Shown: positions 26,824-35,704 of the stretch, piece after piece | Layout: each line of letters starts with the position of its first letter | Numbering within the stretch: the stretch's first letter is position 1 | NCBI GenBank assembly: GCA_002027195.1 | Contig: MWJO01000030.1 | Coordinates: 1-64,000 of the forward strand | DNA from: Streptomyces sp. GKU 895 | GTDB lineage: Bacteria > Actinomycetota > Actinomycetes > Streptomycetales > Streptomycetaceae | DNA: 64,000 bases | Direction of reading: 5' to 3' | The notes under the pieces: generated by a model | What the model saw: only the letters and a program-made list of their open reading frames with translations | Told to the model about the DNA's origin: nothing | Databases searched by the model: none | Program-made: the position numbers and the translations under genes

Positions 26824-27603
26824 TCACCCCCGACGACTTCCTGCGCTGACGGCGGGATCCGAGAGTTCGGCGTTCGGTGATCCGGGGTCAGGTGATACGG
26901 GATCCGGCGACACGGGAGGCGGCCCGGAGGCCTGTGGCGCCGGATACCGCACGGCTGCGGGAAAGCAGCGCAGCAGCGCGGCGAGCCGCTCGGTATCGCC
27001 CGCCACTTCGGTGTCTGCCCGCTCGACGGCGTCGTGCAGCGCCGCACCGGCGAACACCAGATCGCGCAATATCGCCGCCTCCGGCACGGTCAGCCACGCA
27101 TCGGGTTCGGCGTGCTCACCGCGGTCCAACTCGAGGCGTCCGCCCGCAACGGTGGCGCGGAACCGGTCGCCCGCGACGTCCAGCTGGCAGCGCAGCGACA
27201 GCTCACCCGCCAGTGCCGGATCGAAGGTCGCGCGCAGGGCGAACAGCAGCGCGTCGACGCTCAGTTCCGCCGCGCCGTCCTCGGGCAGCGGTGCGCGGCT
27301 GCCCCAGTGGGCGAGCGCGCGGAGCACGGGCTCCAGTTCCTGCCCGCGCTCGGTGAGTTCATACACGGCGGCGGGCGCAGGCGGTCCCAGGCGCCTTCGC
27401 CGCACCAGGCCGTCGGCTTCGAGCTCGCGCAACCGCTGCGCGAGGACGTTCTGGCTCATCTGCGGCAGCCCGCGGTGCAGGTCGGAGTAGCGCTTCGGGC
27501 CGAAGACCAGCTCCCGCACGACGAGCAACGCCCACCGCTCGCCGACCGCGTTCAGCGCTCGCGCGATGCCGCAGGGGTCGTCGAACACCCGCTTCTTGCT
27601 CAT
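26824..27603 (-). CDS. HxlR-family regulator with SCP2-like C-terminal domain
   Basis: About 259 residues from ATG 27603 (MSKKRVFDDPCGIARALNAV). The winged helix shows CGIARALNAVGERWALLVVR, ELVFGPKRYSDLHRGLPQMS and QNVLAQRLRELEADGLVRRR. Residues about 115-215 resemble an SCP2 sterol-carrier fold often fused to actinobacterial HxlR proteins (FRATVAGGRLELDRGEHAEP, DAWLTVPEAAIL). The Pro/Ser-rich tail is low complexity. It is divergent from an alpha/beta-hydrolase gene, with a perfect palindrome between them, so it is probably its repressor. Confidence 0.82.
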   Translation of the reverse strand: MSKKRVFDDPCGIARALNAVGERWALLVVRELVFGPKRYSDLHRGLPQMSQNVLAQRLRELEADGLVRRRRLGPPAPAAVYELTERGQELEPVLRALAHWGSRAPLPEDGAAELSVDALLFALRATFDPALAGELSLRCQLDVAGDRFRATVAGGRLELDRGEHAEPDAWLTVPEAAILRDLVFAGAALHDAVERADTEVAGDTERLAALLRCFPAAVRYPAPQASGPPPVSPDPVSPDPGSPNAELSDPAVSAGSRRG

Positions 27604-27633
27604 GCACCCGAGTGTACTAGACAACAGGAGTGA

Positions 27634-27654
27634 ATACTCCTAAATTAGGAGTAT
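27634..27654. promoter_or_regulatory. HxlR operator (perfect palindrome)
   Basis: ATACTCCTAA, one central A, then TTAGGAGTAT. This AT-rich 21-base palindrome stands out from the local GC-rich sequence and lies between the hxlR start (27603) and the hydrolase start (27755). The spacing and symmetry suit a dimeric winged-helix repressor. Confidence 0.72.
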
Positions 27655-27754
27655 GAATCGTGACCTGAGCCGATGGCACCGTCATCGGCTACACACGGCG
27701 CGGGTCAACATGCTCCGACGGTGACGACCACGCATCGAGATATGGAGAGAAGCA

Positions 27755-28570
27755 GTGAACGAGATGACACTTCGTGTGACGTCCGCCGACGGTACGAGGA
27801 TCGCCTACGACCGGAAAGGCACTGGCCCGGCAGTGATCCTCGTCGGCGGCACCCTGGACGACGGCGCTGAGAACGCGCCGCTGGCCCGGCTCCTTGCCAA
27901 CCATTTCACGGTCTACAACTACGCACGACGCGGCCGGGGCGACAGCGGCAATACGCCGCCGTACGCCGTGGCGCGGGAGGTGGAAGACCTCGACGCGCTG
28001 ATTGCGACAGCCGGCGGCTCAGCTCACTTGTACGGCGCCTCATCTGGCGGCGCCCTCGCGCTGGAGGCAGCAGCGGCAGGTTCGGCGATCGACAAGATCG
28101 CGGTGTGGGATGTGCCGTACGTGATCGGGGACGACCTGTGGCCGAGGTTCAACCAGTACCTCGCGGACACCCACGAGGCATACAAAGCCGGGCGGGACGA
28201 GGAGATGCTGGAACTGTTCATGAGGCTTACCGGCGGACCCGACGCGGACATCGCGGCTGGCAAACAGCACCCGTACTGGGCCTTGTCCGTCGCGCTCGCC
28301 CACACGCTCGTCAAGGACGCCATGGTCCTCAATGACTACAAGATCCCCACGGACCGACTTGCCCGCATCACTCAGTCGGTCCTGGTGACCACCGAGGGTC
28401 CGATCACCGAGCCCCAGATGGCAGGCCTCCCGACCGACTTCTTCGACCGCGCCGCCAAAGCGATAGCCGCTGCCACCCCCCAGACCGAACGACACACGCT
28501 CGACGGGCAGGGACACGTCGTCGCCCCCGAACTCATGGCCCGTGTACTGAAGACGTTCTTCGACCAGTAA
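27755..28570 (+). CDS. Alpha/beta-hydrolase
   Basis: This 271-residue protein starts at GTG 27755 after GGAGAGAAGCA (an ATG three codons on is possible). It has the fold's landmarks: oxyanion strand AVILVGGTLDDG, NYARRGRGDSG, the nucleophile elbow GASSGG (Ser near residue 96), and the C-terminal histidine in DGQGHVVAPELM. It is cytosolic, with no signal peptide. Such HxlR-controlled hydrolases act on small esters or similar xenobiotics; the substrate is unknown. A close match of the TSADGTRIAYDRKGTGPAVI start to a large Streptomyces hydrolase family supports the start. Confidence 0.82.
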   Translation: MNEMTLRVTSADGTRIAYDRKGTGPAVILVGGTLDDGAENAPLARLLANHFTVYNYARRGRGDSGNTPPYAVAREVEDLDALIATAGGSAHLYGASSGGALALEAAAAGSAIDKIAVWDVPYVIGDDLWPRFNQYLADTHEAYKAGRDEEMLELFMRLTGGPDADIAAGKQHPYWALSVALAHTLVKDAMVLNDYKIPTDRLARITQSVLVTTEGPITEPQMAGLPTDFFDRAAKAIAAATPQTERHTLDGQGHVVAPELMARVLKTFFDQ

Positions 28571-29192
28571 CCCGTCGACTGATCAGGTCGTGACCGTGGG
28601 TCGCTTCGGAACGCAGGCCCATCGGCCACGTCAGCATCGGTCGGTGAGCGGCGACTCCTGAGTTCCGGAGTCTCGCCGCGTGTTGGCGCGAACGCGATCT
28701 GCAGCCTGGGATCCCTTCCCCATGACGGGGGGTCCGATGACGCGGATCTTGCCGCGGGCTCGTCAACTGGGCAGCCAGCGCACGGACTCACCTTCGAGAA
28801 GTCGTCAACGACGCCAGCAGCGAACTAAGGACTCGCGCGGATAGGTGACCATCCGCCGGTCGGCGGGTTGGCTCGGTTTTCGTGCCGAGTGCGATCCATA
28901 GCCGACGACCGGGGAGGTCCCCACCATCCTGCGCGCGCTCGAGCGCGAGGTTGTAGACGCCGTGTATGCGGCGATCGAGCCGCTCTTGCCCGAGCATCCG
29001 GCTGCCAGCGAGGTTCGGAGAACGACACTGGTAGCAGCAACATGAACGGCGTCCGCTGAGGAACCCCAATCGGACAGAAGCTGAGTCCGGGCGGCAACCC
29101 CGTCGAGCTGTACGCCAGGCTGACCCGCGTCGTCTCGGATTCCTGGTACGCATTGATTCTCAGTGACCCGGGGCTAACCGTGTCGTCGTTGC
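28571..29192. other. Gene-free region with faint transposase remains
   Basis: About 620 bases. On the plus strand near 28918-29000, PTILRALEREVVDAVYAAIE then PLLPEHPA resembles the N-terminus of an IS transposase. Near 29068-29208 a frame without a start reads PIGQKLSPGGNPVELYARLT, which I do not recognise. Neither is a functional gene. Confidence 0.35.
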
Positions 29193-30083
29193 TCATGCGG
29201 CTGGGGTGATGGGCGATGAGGATTCGGTTTGCAGCAGGCGCCGGAGGTTGATGATCGAGGCGGCGAGAGTCAGCAGCGGGCGTAGGGTGGCCTCGGTACG
29301 GTCGTAGCGCAGCCCGAGGCGTTTGAACCGCAACAGCCACGAGACCGCGCGCTCGACTACCCAGCGCACCCGGCCGAGCCGGGCGGGGCCTTCCACGCCG
29401 CGTCGGGCGATGCGGACACCGATTCCGCGGCGGTGCAGGTAGCTGCGGCAGCGGCGGTGGTCGTAGCCCTTGTCGGGATGCAGCTTGTCCGGGCGCCGGC
29501 GCGGTCGGCCACGACCATGGGGTACGCCCGGGTTGGTCTCCAACAGCGGGACGAACAGTTGACTGTCGTGGGTATTGGCCGCCGAGGCAAGTACGTGCAG
29601 GGGAAGTCCGTTGCGGTCGCACAAGATGTGGTACTTCGAATCGGATTTGCCTCTATCGATAGGGCTCGGACCGGTAAGCTCGCCCCCCTTTTTCGCCCGG
29701 ACGGCGACCGCGTCGACGCAACAGCGGGTCCAATCCAGCACCTCAGCCTCGCGGAGCTTGATCAAGATGACCTGGTGCAGCCGATCCCAAACCCCGGCAT
29801 CCTGCCACTCCCGCAATCGTCGCCACGCGGTGTGTCCGGACCCGCAGCCCAACTTCTGAGGCAGGTCGCGCCAACGGCAACCGGTGCTGAGCACGAACAC
29901 GATCCCTTCCAGCGCGGCACGATCATCGATCCGTGGCCTTCCCCCTGGACCCTTTGGTGGCGGCCATTCCGGGATCAGTGGCTCTACCAGTTCCCAGAGC
30001 CGATCCCGCCGCCTGTTCGGTTGTAGTGGTTTACTGGGGAGCGGTCTTGGTGGGAGCGGCTGTGCCGGTGCTTGTCGGGGCAA
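29193..30083 (-). mobile_element. IS5-family transposase, intact frame
   Basis: The frame spans 296 codons; the conserved part begins at RRRDRLWELVEPLIPEWPPP (about residue 23), so the true start may be a later, non-ATG codon. It has DUF4096-type N-terminal features (GGRPRIDDRAALEGIVFVLS), a DDE domain with VDAVAVRAKKGGELTGPSPI, KLHPDKGYDHRRCRSYLHRR and the Glu in VRWVVERAVSWLLRFKRL. The C-terminus INLRRLLQ is complete. It is inserted at the 5' end of the SUKH copy at 30034, cutting off that gene's start. I could not fix the inverted repeats by eye. Confidence 0.82.
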
Positions 30084-30492
30084 CGGAGTCTGTTCGGAGG
30101 GTTGCAGGGTGACGGGGTCGGTTTCGAGGCCGTCGGCGGCAACGTCGGCCGATGTGATGCGGGCGCGGGCCGAGACGGAGGTGAACCTTCCGGCTCAGCT
30201 GGTGGCACTGTGGAGCGTGAGGGACGGCCTTCTCACCGAGTCCGGTGTCGCGGTGTACGCGGCGGGGGACATCGGTGAACGCAACGCCACGTACGAAGTC
30301 GCGCAGTATGCACCGGGTTTCCTTCTCGTCGGCGATGACAGTGGTGGCCGCGGATTCCTCCTGCGTACCGACGACTCGGACTCCGCCGTGTTCTCCTCCG
30401 GGCTGGGTGATCTGGACCCGGCGGACTTCGACGTCGTGTCCGCAGACTTCGCGTCCTGGATCGAATCGCTTGGTCCTGCCCGTTCCTGTTGA
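30034..30492 (+). pseudogene. SUKH/SMI1 protein, 5' end disrupted by an IS5 insertion
   Basis: The main frame reads ADVMRARAETEVNLPAQLVA, LWSVRDGLLTESGVAVYA, GDIGERNATYEVAQYAPGFL then LVGDDSGGRGFLLRTDD and LGDLDPADFDVVSADFASWI: an almost complete SUKH domain. A hydrophobic segment (GAVLVGAAVPVLVGAT, 30034-30090) lies upstream in another frame, so there is a frameshift near 30100 and no start codon. It is homologous to 25242-25646. The IS5 insertion immediately upstream explains the missing 5' end. Confidence 0.65.
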
Positions 30493-30621
30493 CAAGGGGC
30501 ACCCTCGGGTTCGCTTGCCGGCGTGGGCTGGACGAGTCGATCGCGCTGGTGGCTCTGGTGCGGACATGGGTACGGCCACCGCTGATCATCGGTCCGTGAA
30601 GACTGAAGATCATGCGGTGGC

Positions 30622-31083
30622 GTGGGTCACAGCGTGGAACCTGCCTGTTGGCAGGAGGCGTTCGAGGCCCTGATGGGCCGGATAGCGGGCCGGTTCGCGC
30701 GGGTTGAGCCCCGGCGCCGGGTGAGGGACTTGGTGCGGGGGCTGCTGTCGGACCTGCCACGCAAGAACTGCTGGTCGATCGCCGAGTGGGCCCGGGGAGG
30801 CCACTCCGGACGGCATGCAGCACCTGCTCGGCCGGGCCCGGTGGGACGCCGACCAGGTGCGTGACGATGTGCGTGAGTATGTACTGGAGCATCTGCGCGA
30901 CGAGGATGCGGTGCTGGCGGTCGACGAGACAGGCGACGTGAAGAAGGGCATCCACACCGTCGGGGTCCAGCGCAGTACACCGGCACCGCCGGGAGGATCG
31001 AGAACACGCAGGTCGCCGTCTACCTTGTCTACGCGGGCTCCCGGGGGCACGCGGCGGTAGACCGTGAGCTGTACATCCCGCGA
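30622..31083 (+). pseudogene. IS701-family transposase N-terminal remnant
   Basis: Through three frames the plus strand reads FEALMGRIAGRFARVEPRRR, VRDLVRGLLSDLPRKNCWSI, then MQHLLGRARWDADQVRDDVR, DEDAVLAVDETGDVKKGIHT and finally YTGTAGRIENTQVAVYLVYA then ELYIPR. This is the first 40 percent of an IS701 transposase with the catalytic Asp motif VDETGDVKKG. Two frameshifts and loss of the rest make it inactive. Its 3' edge abuts the truncated gene at 31084. Confidence 0.75.
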
Positions 31084-31362
31084 GCCCTTGAGGATCCACA
31101 AGGCACAGTTCCAGCGCACCTCCCAGGGATCGGAATATCGGCGCATCTCATCCGCCTACTGGCTCTCCCTGATGCAGCCGATGTCCATAGACGGGTGACG
31201 GTTGTCGGCGCCGACGCGCCAGACGCTGCAGGCCAGGACGCATGGTTCAGGCTTCAGTTGCTCGGGGACGCGCTCCAGGAGGCTGGTGACGGCCTGCCGT
31301 AGATGCGCCTGAAAAGCCTTCCGTTGCGTGACAGCAGCAGCGTCCCACTCGCGTGGGGTCAC
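31084..31362 (-). pseudogene. Unknown protein gene, in-frame stop and 3' truncation
   Basis: From GTG 31362 the minus strand reads VTPREWDAAAVTQRKAFQAH, LRQAVTSLLERVPEQLKPEP and VLACSVWRVGADNRHPSMDI, then TAG at 31156-31158. The same frame continues without break as ADEMRRYSDPWEVRWNCALW and ILKGS up to the IS701 fragment. So a longer gene was truncated by the transposon relic and has acquired a stop. It follows the SUKH gene on the same strand by 19 bases. Family unknown to me. Confidence 0.55.
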
Positions 31363-31381
31363 CGCGTCGGCTGCGTTGGCC

Positions 31382-32041
31382 TCACGCCGGTTTGAGTGGA
31401 AGTCCTGAATGCTCGCGCAGGGATTCGAGTGCGCTGGGGGAAACTGCCCCGACGCGCAGTGTCGAGGAGTGGTAGGAATAGTGGGCCACTGTGCGGCTCG
31501 ATCGGTCGATAAAGCTCAGCCAGTGACCGCCCTGGTGCAGCTCGCGAGATCCGATGTAGCCCAGCAGTGGCTCGACAACCTGCAACTGATCCTCGCGTAG
31601 CCGGCACGTGGCTTGGCACGGGAGCACCCCGACCGCCTGCCTGCTGGCGACATTGATCAGGAAGGCCGACAGTCTCCGGGCTTCGCTGTACCACTTCTTG
31701 CCCGGCGCGGCCCGCCCGTGGACTCTGGGATCGGGCCAGCCGACATCGTCCGGGCGCACGCTCCACTGCGCGGGCCACTGGTTCTCCCCGCAGAAGACCA
31801 GTTGTCCGCCCTCAAGGCTCAGGTGCCGGGGAGCGCTCAGCCGGAAAGTGTGCTCGTGACCGCCCGTACCCATCAGCTCCGGGTGCCTGCCCGCCGTGGC
31901 GTAGTAGTCGCGCAAGGCGTCCGGCAGACTGATCCCCAAGCGGTCCTCGGCAGCCGTGATCTCGTCATCAGGGCATCCGTCCTGTGGAGTCCAGGCACCG
32001 AACGTGGTCGACATGAGGTCTTGGAGCAACCCCTTGATCAC
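31382..32041 (-). CDS. SUKH/SMI1-KNR4 family protein
   Basis: This 219-residue protein starts at GTG 32041 with GGAGG 8 bases upstream; the GTG overlaps the previous stop (GTGA). It is a typical SUKH domain: DEITAAEDRLGISLPDALRD then YYATAGRHPELMG, LVFCGENQWPAQWSVRPDD, and a C-terminal half with SYHSSTLRVGAVSPSALESL. It is soluble and intact. Members act as immunity proteins to nuclease and deaminase toxins or as adaptors; the toxin is not in this window. It forms an operon with 32038-32400 upstream and the truncated gene 31084-31362 downstream. Confidence 0.78.
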   Translation of the reverse strand: MIKGLLQDLMSTTFGAWTPQDGCPDDEITAAEDRLGISLPDALRDYYATAGRHPELMGTGGHEHTFRLSAPRHLSLEGGQLVFCGENQWPAQWSVRPDDVGWPDPRVHGRAAPGKKWYSEARRLSAFLINVASRQAVGVLPCQATCRLREDQLQVVEPLLGYIGSRELHQGGHWLSFIDRSSRTVAHYSYHSSTLRVGAVSPSALESLREHSGLPLKPA

Positions 32042-32400
32042 TGCAAGCCTCCATCCGCATTCACGTCTCTCCCACCGTCGATTCCCAGAGCGGGCTGTGG
32101 GGTGCGGTGGGTGTGGAGCGATCGTTGCCTGTCCTCGAGGGAGGCATGCCAATCGGCCCCTCGTCCTCCGGATCTGGGCGCGTCGCACTCCCGGCTGGAC
32201 ATGTCGGTGATGGGCAGCCCGCCAAGTACCTTTGTTGTGACCGTCAGCGCAGCAGTCCCCAGCACCGGAAGCGCACGGACAGGCCAGTCGGTGACTTCCC
32301 CCGCCATTACCAGGTCCTCCTCCGACCAGCCATGACTGTCCACTTGGACATGTCGAAATGCTAGATGCCCCACGAACGTCAACCCGCCCATCACAGGCAT
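32038..32400 (-). CDS. Hypothetical protein coupled to the SUKH gene
   Basis: About 120 residues if started at ATG 32400 (MPVMGGLTFVGHLAFRHVQV); ATGs at 32412 and 32391 are alternatives and none has a clear ribosome site. It continues DSHGWSEEDLVMAGEVTDWP, VRALPVLGTAALTVTTKVLG and ends GIDGGRDVNADGGLQ. The TGA overlaps the GTG of the SUKH gene, the best evidence that this is a real translated gene. No family is recognised. It may be the 3' part of a gene whose upstream portion was lost, since 32401-33057 is debris. Confidence 0.4.
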   Translation of the reverse strand: MPVMGGLTFVGHLAFRHVQVDSHGWSEEDLVMAGEVTDWPVRALPVLGTAALTVTTKVLGGLPITDMSSRECDAPRSGGRGADWHASLEDRQRSLHTHRTPQPALGIDGGRDVNADGGLQ

Positions 32401-33057
32401 GCTGCCGCACATGTCCGTAGACGATTGCGTAGTTCTACCGACGCTGTGCCGGCTTGCAGCATCTGCACCCAACCGGAGCAGGATGGCATACGTCGTCTGT
32501 GTCGCGCTGGACCAACATCGTTGCCGCAGCCGGTCGCCACCGGTCACGCCCCCACCAACACGCGAGTGCCCAGTCTGGGTCGGTGATCGCTGTCGGTACC
32601 CGTGCCGGAGACCTTCCTGCCCCACCGTAGCGACCCTGCAGCATCAGACCCGCCGCCGATGTGGAGGTGCTACTCCCTGTCGTCGAAGAGCGCCGCCGTG
32701 GTCGGACGCGAGCGCGATGAAAGGGCGCTCCCATACCGCCGCTTGACCGCTGCCGACTCCGCCGTGTCCAGCGTTCCGTCCGCCGAGCGGCTCTTCCGCA
32801 GTCCCTGCGCCGTGGAGATACATCTGCCCCGCGTCCACCGCAGCCCCGACACCTCGGTCTGGCTCGATTCTGTCCGACCGCCAACGTCAGATCGGCAAGG
32901 CGCGGCGGCCCGGCCGGAGCCCCGAGTCCGACGAACCGAGCAACCCCAGGCTCATACGCCTGGCCCGGGCCGGAAGTCCCCCTGAGTCGGGTTCGGTTCA
33001 TCACTCGGATGCGGGCAGTGCGCGTCGTTCGTTCGCGTTCACCGCGCACCACCCTGG
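32401..33057. other. No gene recognised
   Basis: About 650 bases. Long open frames on both strands are Arg/Pro/Ser-rich shadows without motifs. I see no hairpin or repeat. Confidence 0.4.
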
Positions 33058-33197
33058 CGGCAGGCGTCTACGCCGCGATCGGTACTTCGGCGACGCCTTG
33101 GACCACGCGCTCGTGGAGTCCAGGATCGGTCTCCACAAGACGGAGCTGACCAAGCCCCACGGAACCTGGCACGGTCTCCGCATCGCGTTCGGATGAG
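33058..33197 (+). pseudogene. IS3-family transposase (orfB) remnant
   Basis: The frame reads RRYFGDALDHALVESRIGLH then KTELTKPHGTWHGLR and a stop soon after. This is the rve-core segment of IS3 orfB proteins (usual form GDAYDNALAES..G..KTELI), carrying the third catalytic Glu (LVES). Only about 45 codons survive. Confidence 0.65.
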
Positions 33198-33473
33198 CCC
33201 TTGTGCATGGTGGGCGGTGTTACGGACTCCCCTCACCCACCATGACTTGGGCCGACCGTTTGGGCACGACCTTCCGGTGAACCAGTAGGAGCAGCCACGC
33301 CGGCTGGACGTGGACGCACTACGGCTGACCTACCAACTCGGGGATAGGGATCTCCCCAATGCTGTGGGAGGCGGCAGTACGAAGAATCGATCGTGTTGGC
33401 AGGAAGGGGCGGCCGGAGACGGTTCTCCCGCCCTTCCTCCGGCCTTCCCCGCACGCTCGATCTTGGAGTCCTT

Positions 33474-34470
33474 GTGGCACTGGGCAACCCTGTGACCGGC
33501 GAGACCGGTTTTCCTCTGCAGGCACTGGTGCGCTGCGTGCTCGACGACGCGGGCACGCCGGACTGGGAGACCGCCGAGAGCGGCTTCTGGTGCCGGGTCG
33601 GGCCGGTGGCCCAGGAGCGCCGGGTGCAGGGCTGGAAGCTGCATGTGTCCGCGACCCCGCTCTCGCGCCCGAGGTTCTGATCCGGGCGACGCGGGTGCTG
33701 GTACGTCACCGCTGTCCGTTCAAGTTCGCCGCGCGCGCCGAGTATGTCGAGGAACTGACGGGCATACGGTACGACCGCGCCCAGTGCGGCAAGTTCATCA
33801 CCGCCTACCCCCGTGACGACGACCACTTGCGGGCCCTGGCCGAGGAATTGGACCACGCCACTGCCGGGTTGCCGGGCCCCCGCATCCTGTCCGATCGCCC
33901 CTACCGCCCAGGCAGCCTGGTCCACTACCGCTACGGGGCGTTCCGCGGAGTCCCTCACGTGAGCAATGAGGGCGTGCACCAGGCAAGACTCCAGGACCCC
34001 GACGGCAACGCGGTCGAGGATCTGCGCAATCCCTGGTTCTCACCGCCTCCCTGGGCGGAGTTGCCGTTCCCCGGCGCACCGGGCAGGCCCGCGAAGGCAC
34101 CGAAGGCGCCCCGTCAAGTGCTGCTGCGGGACCGCTACGCCGTCCACGACGCGATCCGGCACTCCGCCCGCGGCGGTGTCTACCGCGCGGTGGACCGGCA
34201 GACCGGTGACGAGGTCATCGTCAAGGAGGCCCGCGCGCATGTCGGTAGCTGGTACACGGGGCTTGACGCACGGGACGGACTGCGCGCGGAGGCGGCGGCG
34301 CTGGCCGGACTGGCCGGGCTGGGCCCCGGCCTCGTCGAGCTCTTCGACCATGAGGACCGCACCTTCCTCGTGGAGACCATGGTGCCCGGGGTGACCCTGG
34401 CGCGCTGGGTCAACGAAAGGTTCGCTGCCCTGCGGGACTTCGGCACCGACTGCACCTCAGCGCTCATTCG
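33474..34470 (+). pseudogene. Class III lanthipeptide synthetase (LanKC-like), frameshifted and truncated
   Basis: It opens at GTG 33474 after TTGGAGTCCTT: VALGNPVTGETGFPLQALVR, then DWETAESGFWCRVGPVAQER and QGWKLHVSATPLS. One missing base near 33660 shifts to APEVLIRATRVLVRHRCPFK, KFITAYPRDDDHLRALAEEL and ILSDRPYRPGSLVHYRYGAF: the lyase domain typical of LanKC/LanL enzymes. A kinase start follows: YRAVDRQTGDEVIVKEARAH with the ATP lysine. It stops after the N-lobe near ALRDFGTDC, so the rest of the kinase and the cyclase domain are gone. No precursor peptide gene was found near it. Confidence 0.72.
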
Positions 34471-34859
34471 GCCTGGCAGGCGTGGGTCCTGCTGGGGTGA
34501 CGCCGCCGCACGCCCGCATTCGCGCCGTGACCAGCCGGAGTCACCGCCCGCATCCGAAGCGGTGTGCACCGTCGAATGATGCACGGGAGGTTGACCATGG
34601 AACAGTCCGATCGCACGCAACCCGACAAGACTGTGGCGGTGATGTCCGCGTCGAGGCCCGGGCCCACGCGCTCGAAGCACACGGCGGAGTGCCGACGCGC
34701 GACATCGAGATTGTCTGGGACGTCATTCCCGTCGCCTGAAGCAGGACCGCGCCGGCAGAGCCGAAAAGAGTGGGCGCCGAGTGAAACCACGTACCGCCCG
34801 CCGGCGGAATGCGTCCCCACACAGACCCGAGCAGGTCTCGATCGAAAGGGACGACAGCC
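34471..34859. other. No gene recognised; possible gene tail
   Basis: 389 bases after the LanKC relic. A plus-strand frame ending at 34739 reads RVEARAHALEAHGGVPTRDI then EIVWDVIPVA and looks coding, but it has no start and I do not recognise it. The 3' part holds the ribosome site GAAAGGGA of the next gene. Confidence 0.3.
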
Positions 34860-35690
34860 ATGAACACTCGCGTTGCGAGCGCCTCCGTAGCCGTCGGCAT
34901 CGCCGTCACCCTGTCCGTCACCGCCGGGGCGGCGTCGGCCCAGCAGCGGGCCGCCGACGATCAGGCCACGGTGTCGGTGCTGCACGGCGTGCCCGGCCTG
35001 ACCGTGGACGTCTACGCCGGCGACAAGGAGCTGATCCCCGACTTCAAGCCGGGCACGTTGACGGACCCGATGAAGCTGGACGCGGGCTCCTACGACATCA
35101 AGATCTTCAAGGACGGTGAGGGACCGGACGGCTCGCCGGCCATCGAGAAGACGGTGGACGTCCCTGCGGGCGCGAACGCCACGCTGGTCGCCCACCTGAC
35201 GGCCGACGGCAAGCCGGCCCTCGACGCGTTCGTGAACGACACATCCAAGATCCCGGCAGGAAAGGCCAGGCTCACCGTCCGACACGTGGCCGCGGCCCCC
35301 GCGGTCGACGTACGGGCCGAGGGGAAGCCTGTCTTCGAAGGCCTCGTGAACCCCAAGGAGGCCAAGGGCGAGGTCGCTGCGGGGACGGTCTCCGCCGACG
35401 TGGTACTGGCCGGCACCGACACGGTGGCGATCGGCCCCGCGAAGCTGGACCTCGCCGAGGGCACGAACACGGTGGTCTACGCCTGGGGCAGCGCCGACGA
35501 CAAGAACCTGCAGCTCAAGACTCAGAGCATCACCGGTATGCACTCGGCGCCGGGCGGCGTCCCGGCCGGCGAGACCGGAGCGGCGGCCAGGCACAACGAA
35601 GGTCTCCCGCTCGGCGCCCTGTCGCTGGGCGCGGTGTCGGCTCTGGGCGCCGCGGGACTGCTGTTCCGGCTTCGTCACTCCGCGCGCTGA
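34860..35690 (+). CDS. Exported DUF4397 protein with C-terminal anchor
   Basis: This 276-residue protein starts MNTRVASASVAVGIAVTLSV, a Sec signal with cleavage near ASA-QQ (about residue 28). Two DUF4397 Ig-like repeats follow: ATVSVLHGVPGLTVDVYAGD (about 35-125) and ARLTVRHVAAAPAVDVRAEG (about 140-215). A hydrophobic segment near 250-270 and the basic tail RLRHSAR give a membrane-anchored surface protein. It lies 78 bases before a sortase gene and resembles sortase-linked substrates, but I do not see a standard LPXTG or LAXTG motif; only GLPLG precedes the membrane segment. Probably the first gene of an operon with sortase, sigma and anti-sigma. Confidence 0.82.
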   Translation: MNTRVASASVAVGIAVTLSVTAGAASAQQRAADDQATVSVLHGVPGLTVDVYAGDKELIPDFKPGTLTDPMKLDAGSYDIKIFKDGEGPDGSPAIEKTVDVPAGANATLVAHLTADGKPALDAFVNDTSKIPAGKARLTVRHVAAAPAVDVRAEGKPVFEGLVNPKEAKGEVAAGTVSADVVLAGTDTVAIGPAKLDLAEGTNTVVYAWGSADDKNLQLKTQSITGMHSAPGGVPAGETGAAARHNEGLPLGALSLGAVSALGAAGLLFRLRHSAR

Positions 35691-35704
35691 GGCCCACATC
35701 CCCG

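Noticed and set aside
28918..29060. Possible regulator or enzyme gene start (PTILRALEREVVDAVYAAIE)
   Set aside because: Short, no stop-to-start integrity, and it resembles a transposase N-terminus, so it is listed only as debris.
19415..32041. Search for toxin genes next to SUKH-like immunity genes
   Set aside because: No RHS, WXG or large secreted protein and no nuclease or deaminase C-terminal domain was found near any of them.
33359..33660. N-terminal extension of the LanKC frame from 33359
   Set aside because: The true N-terminal sequence lies in the neighbouring frame from GTG 33474 with a good ribosome site; the extension is out of frame and Arg-rich.
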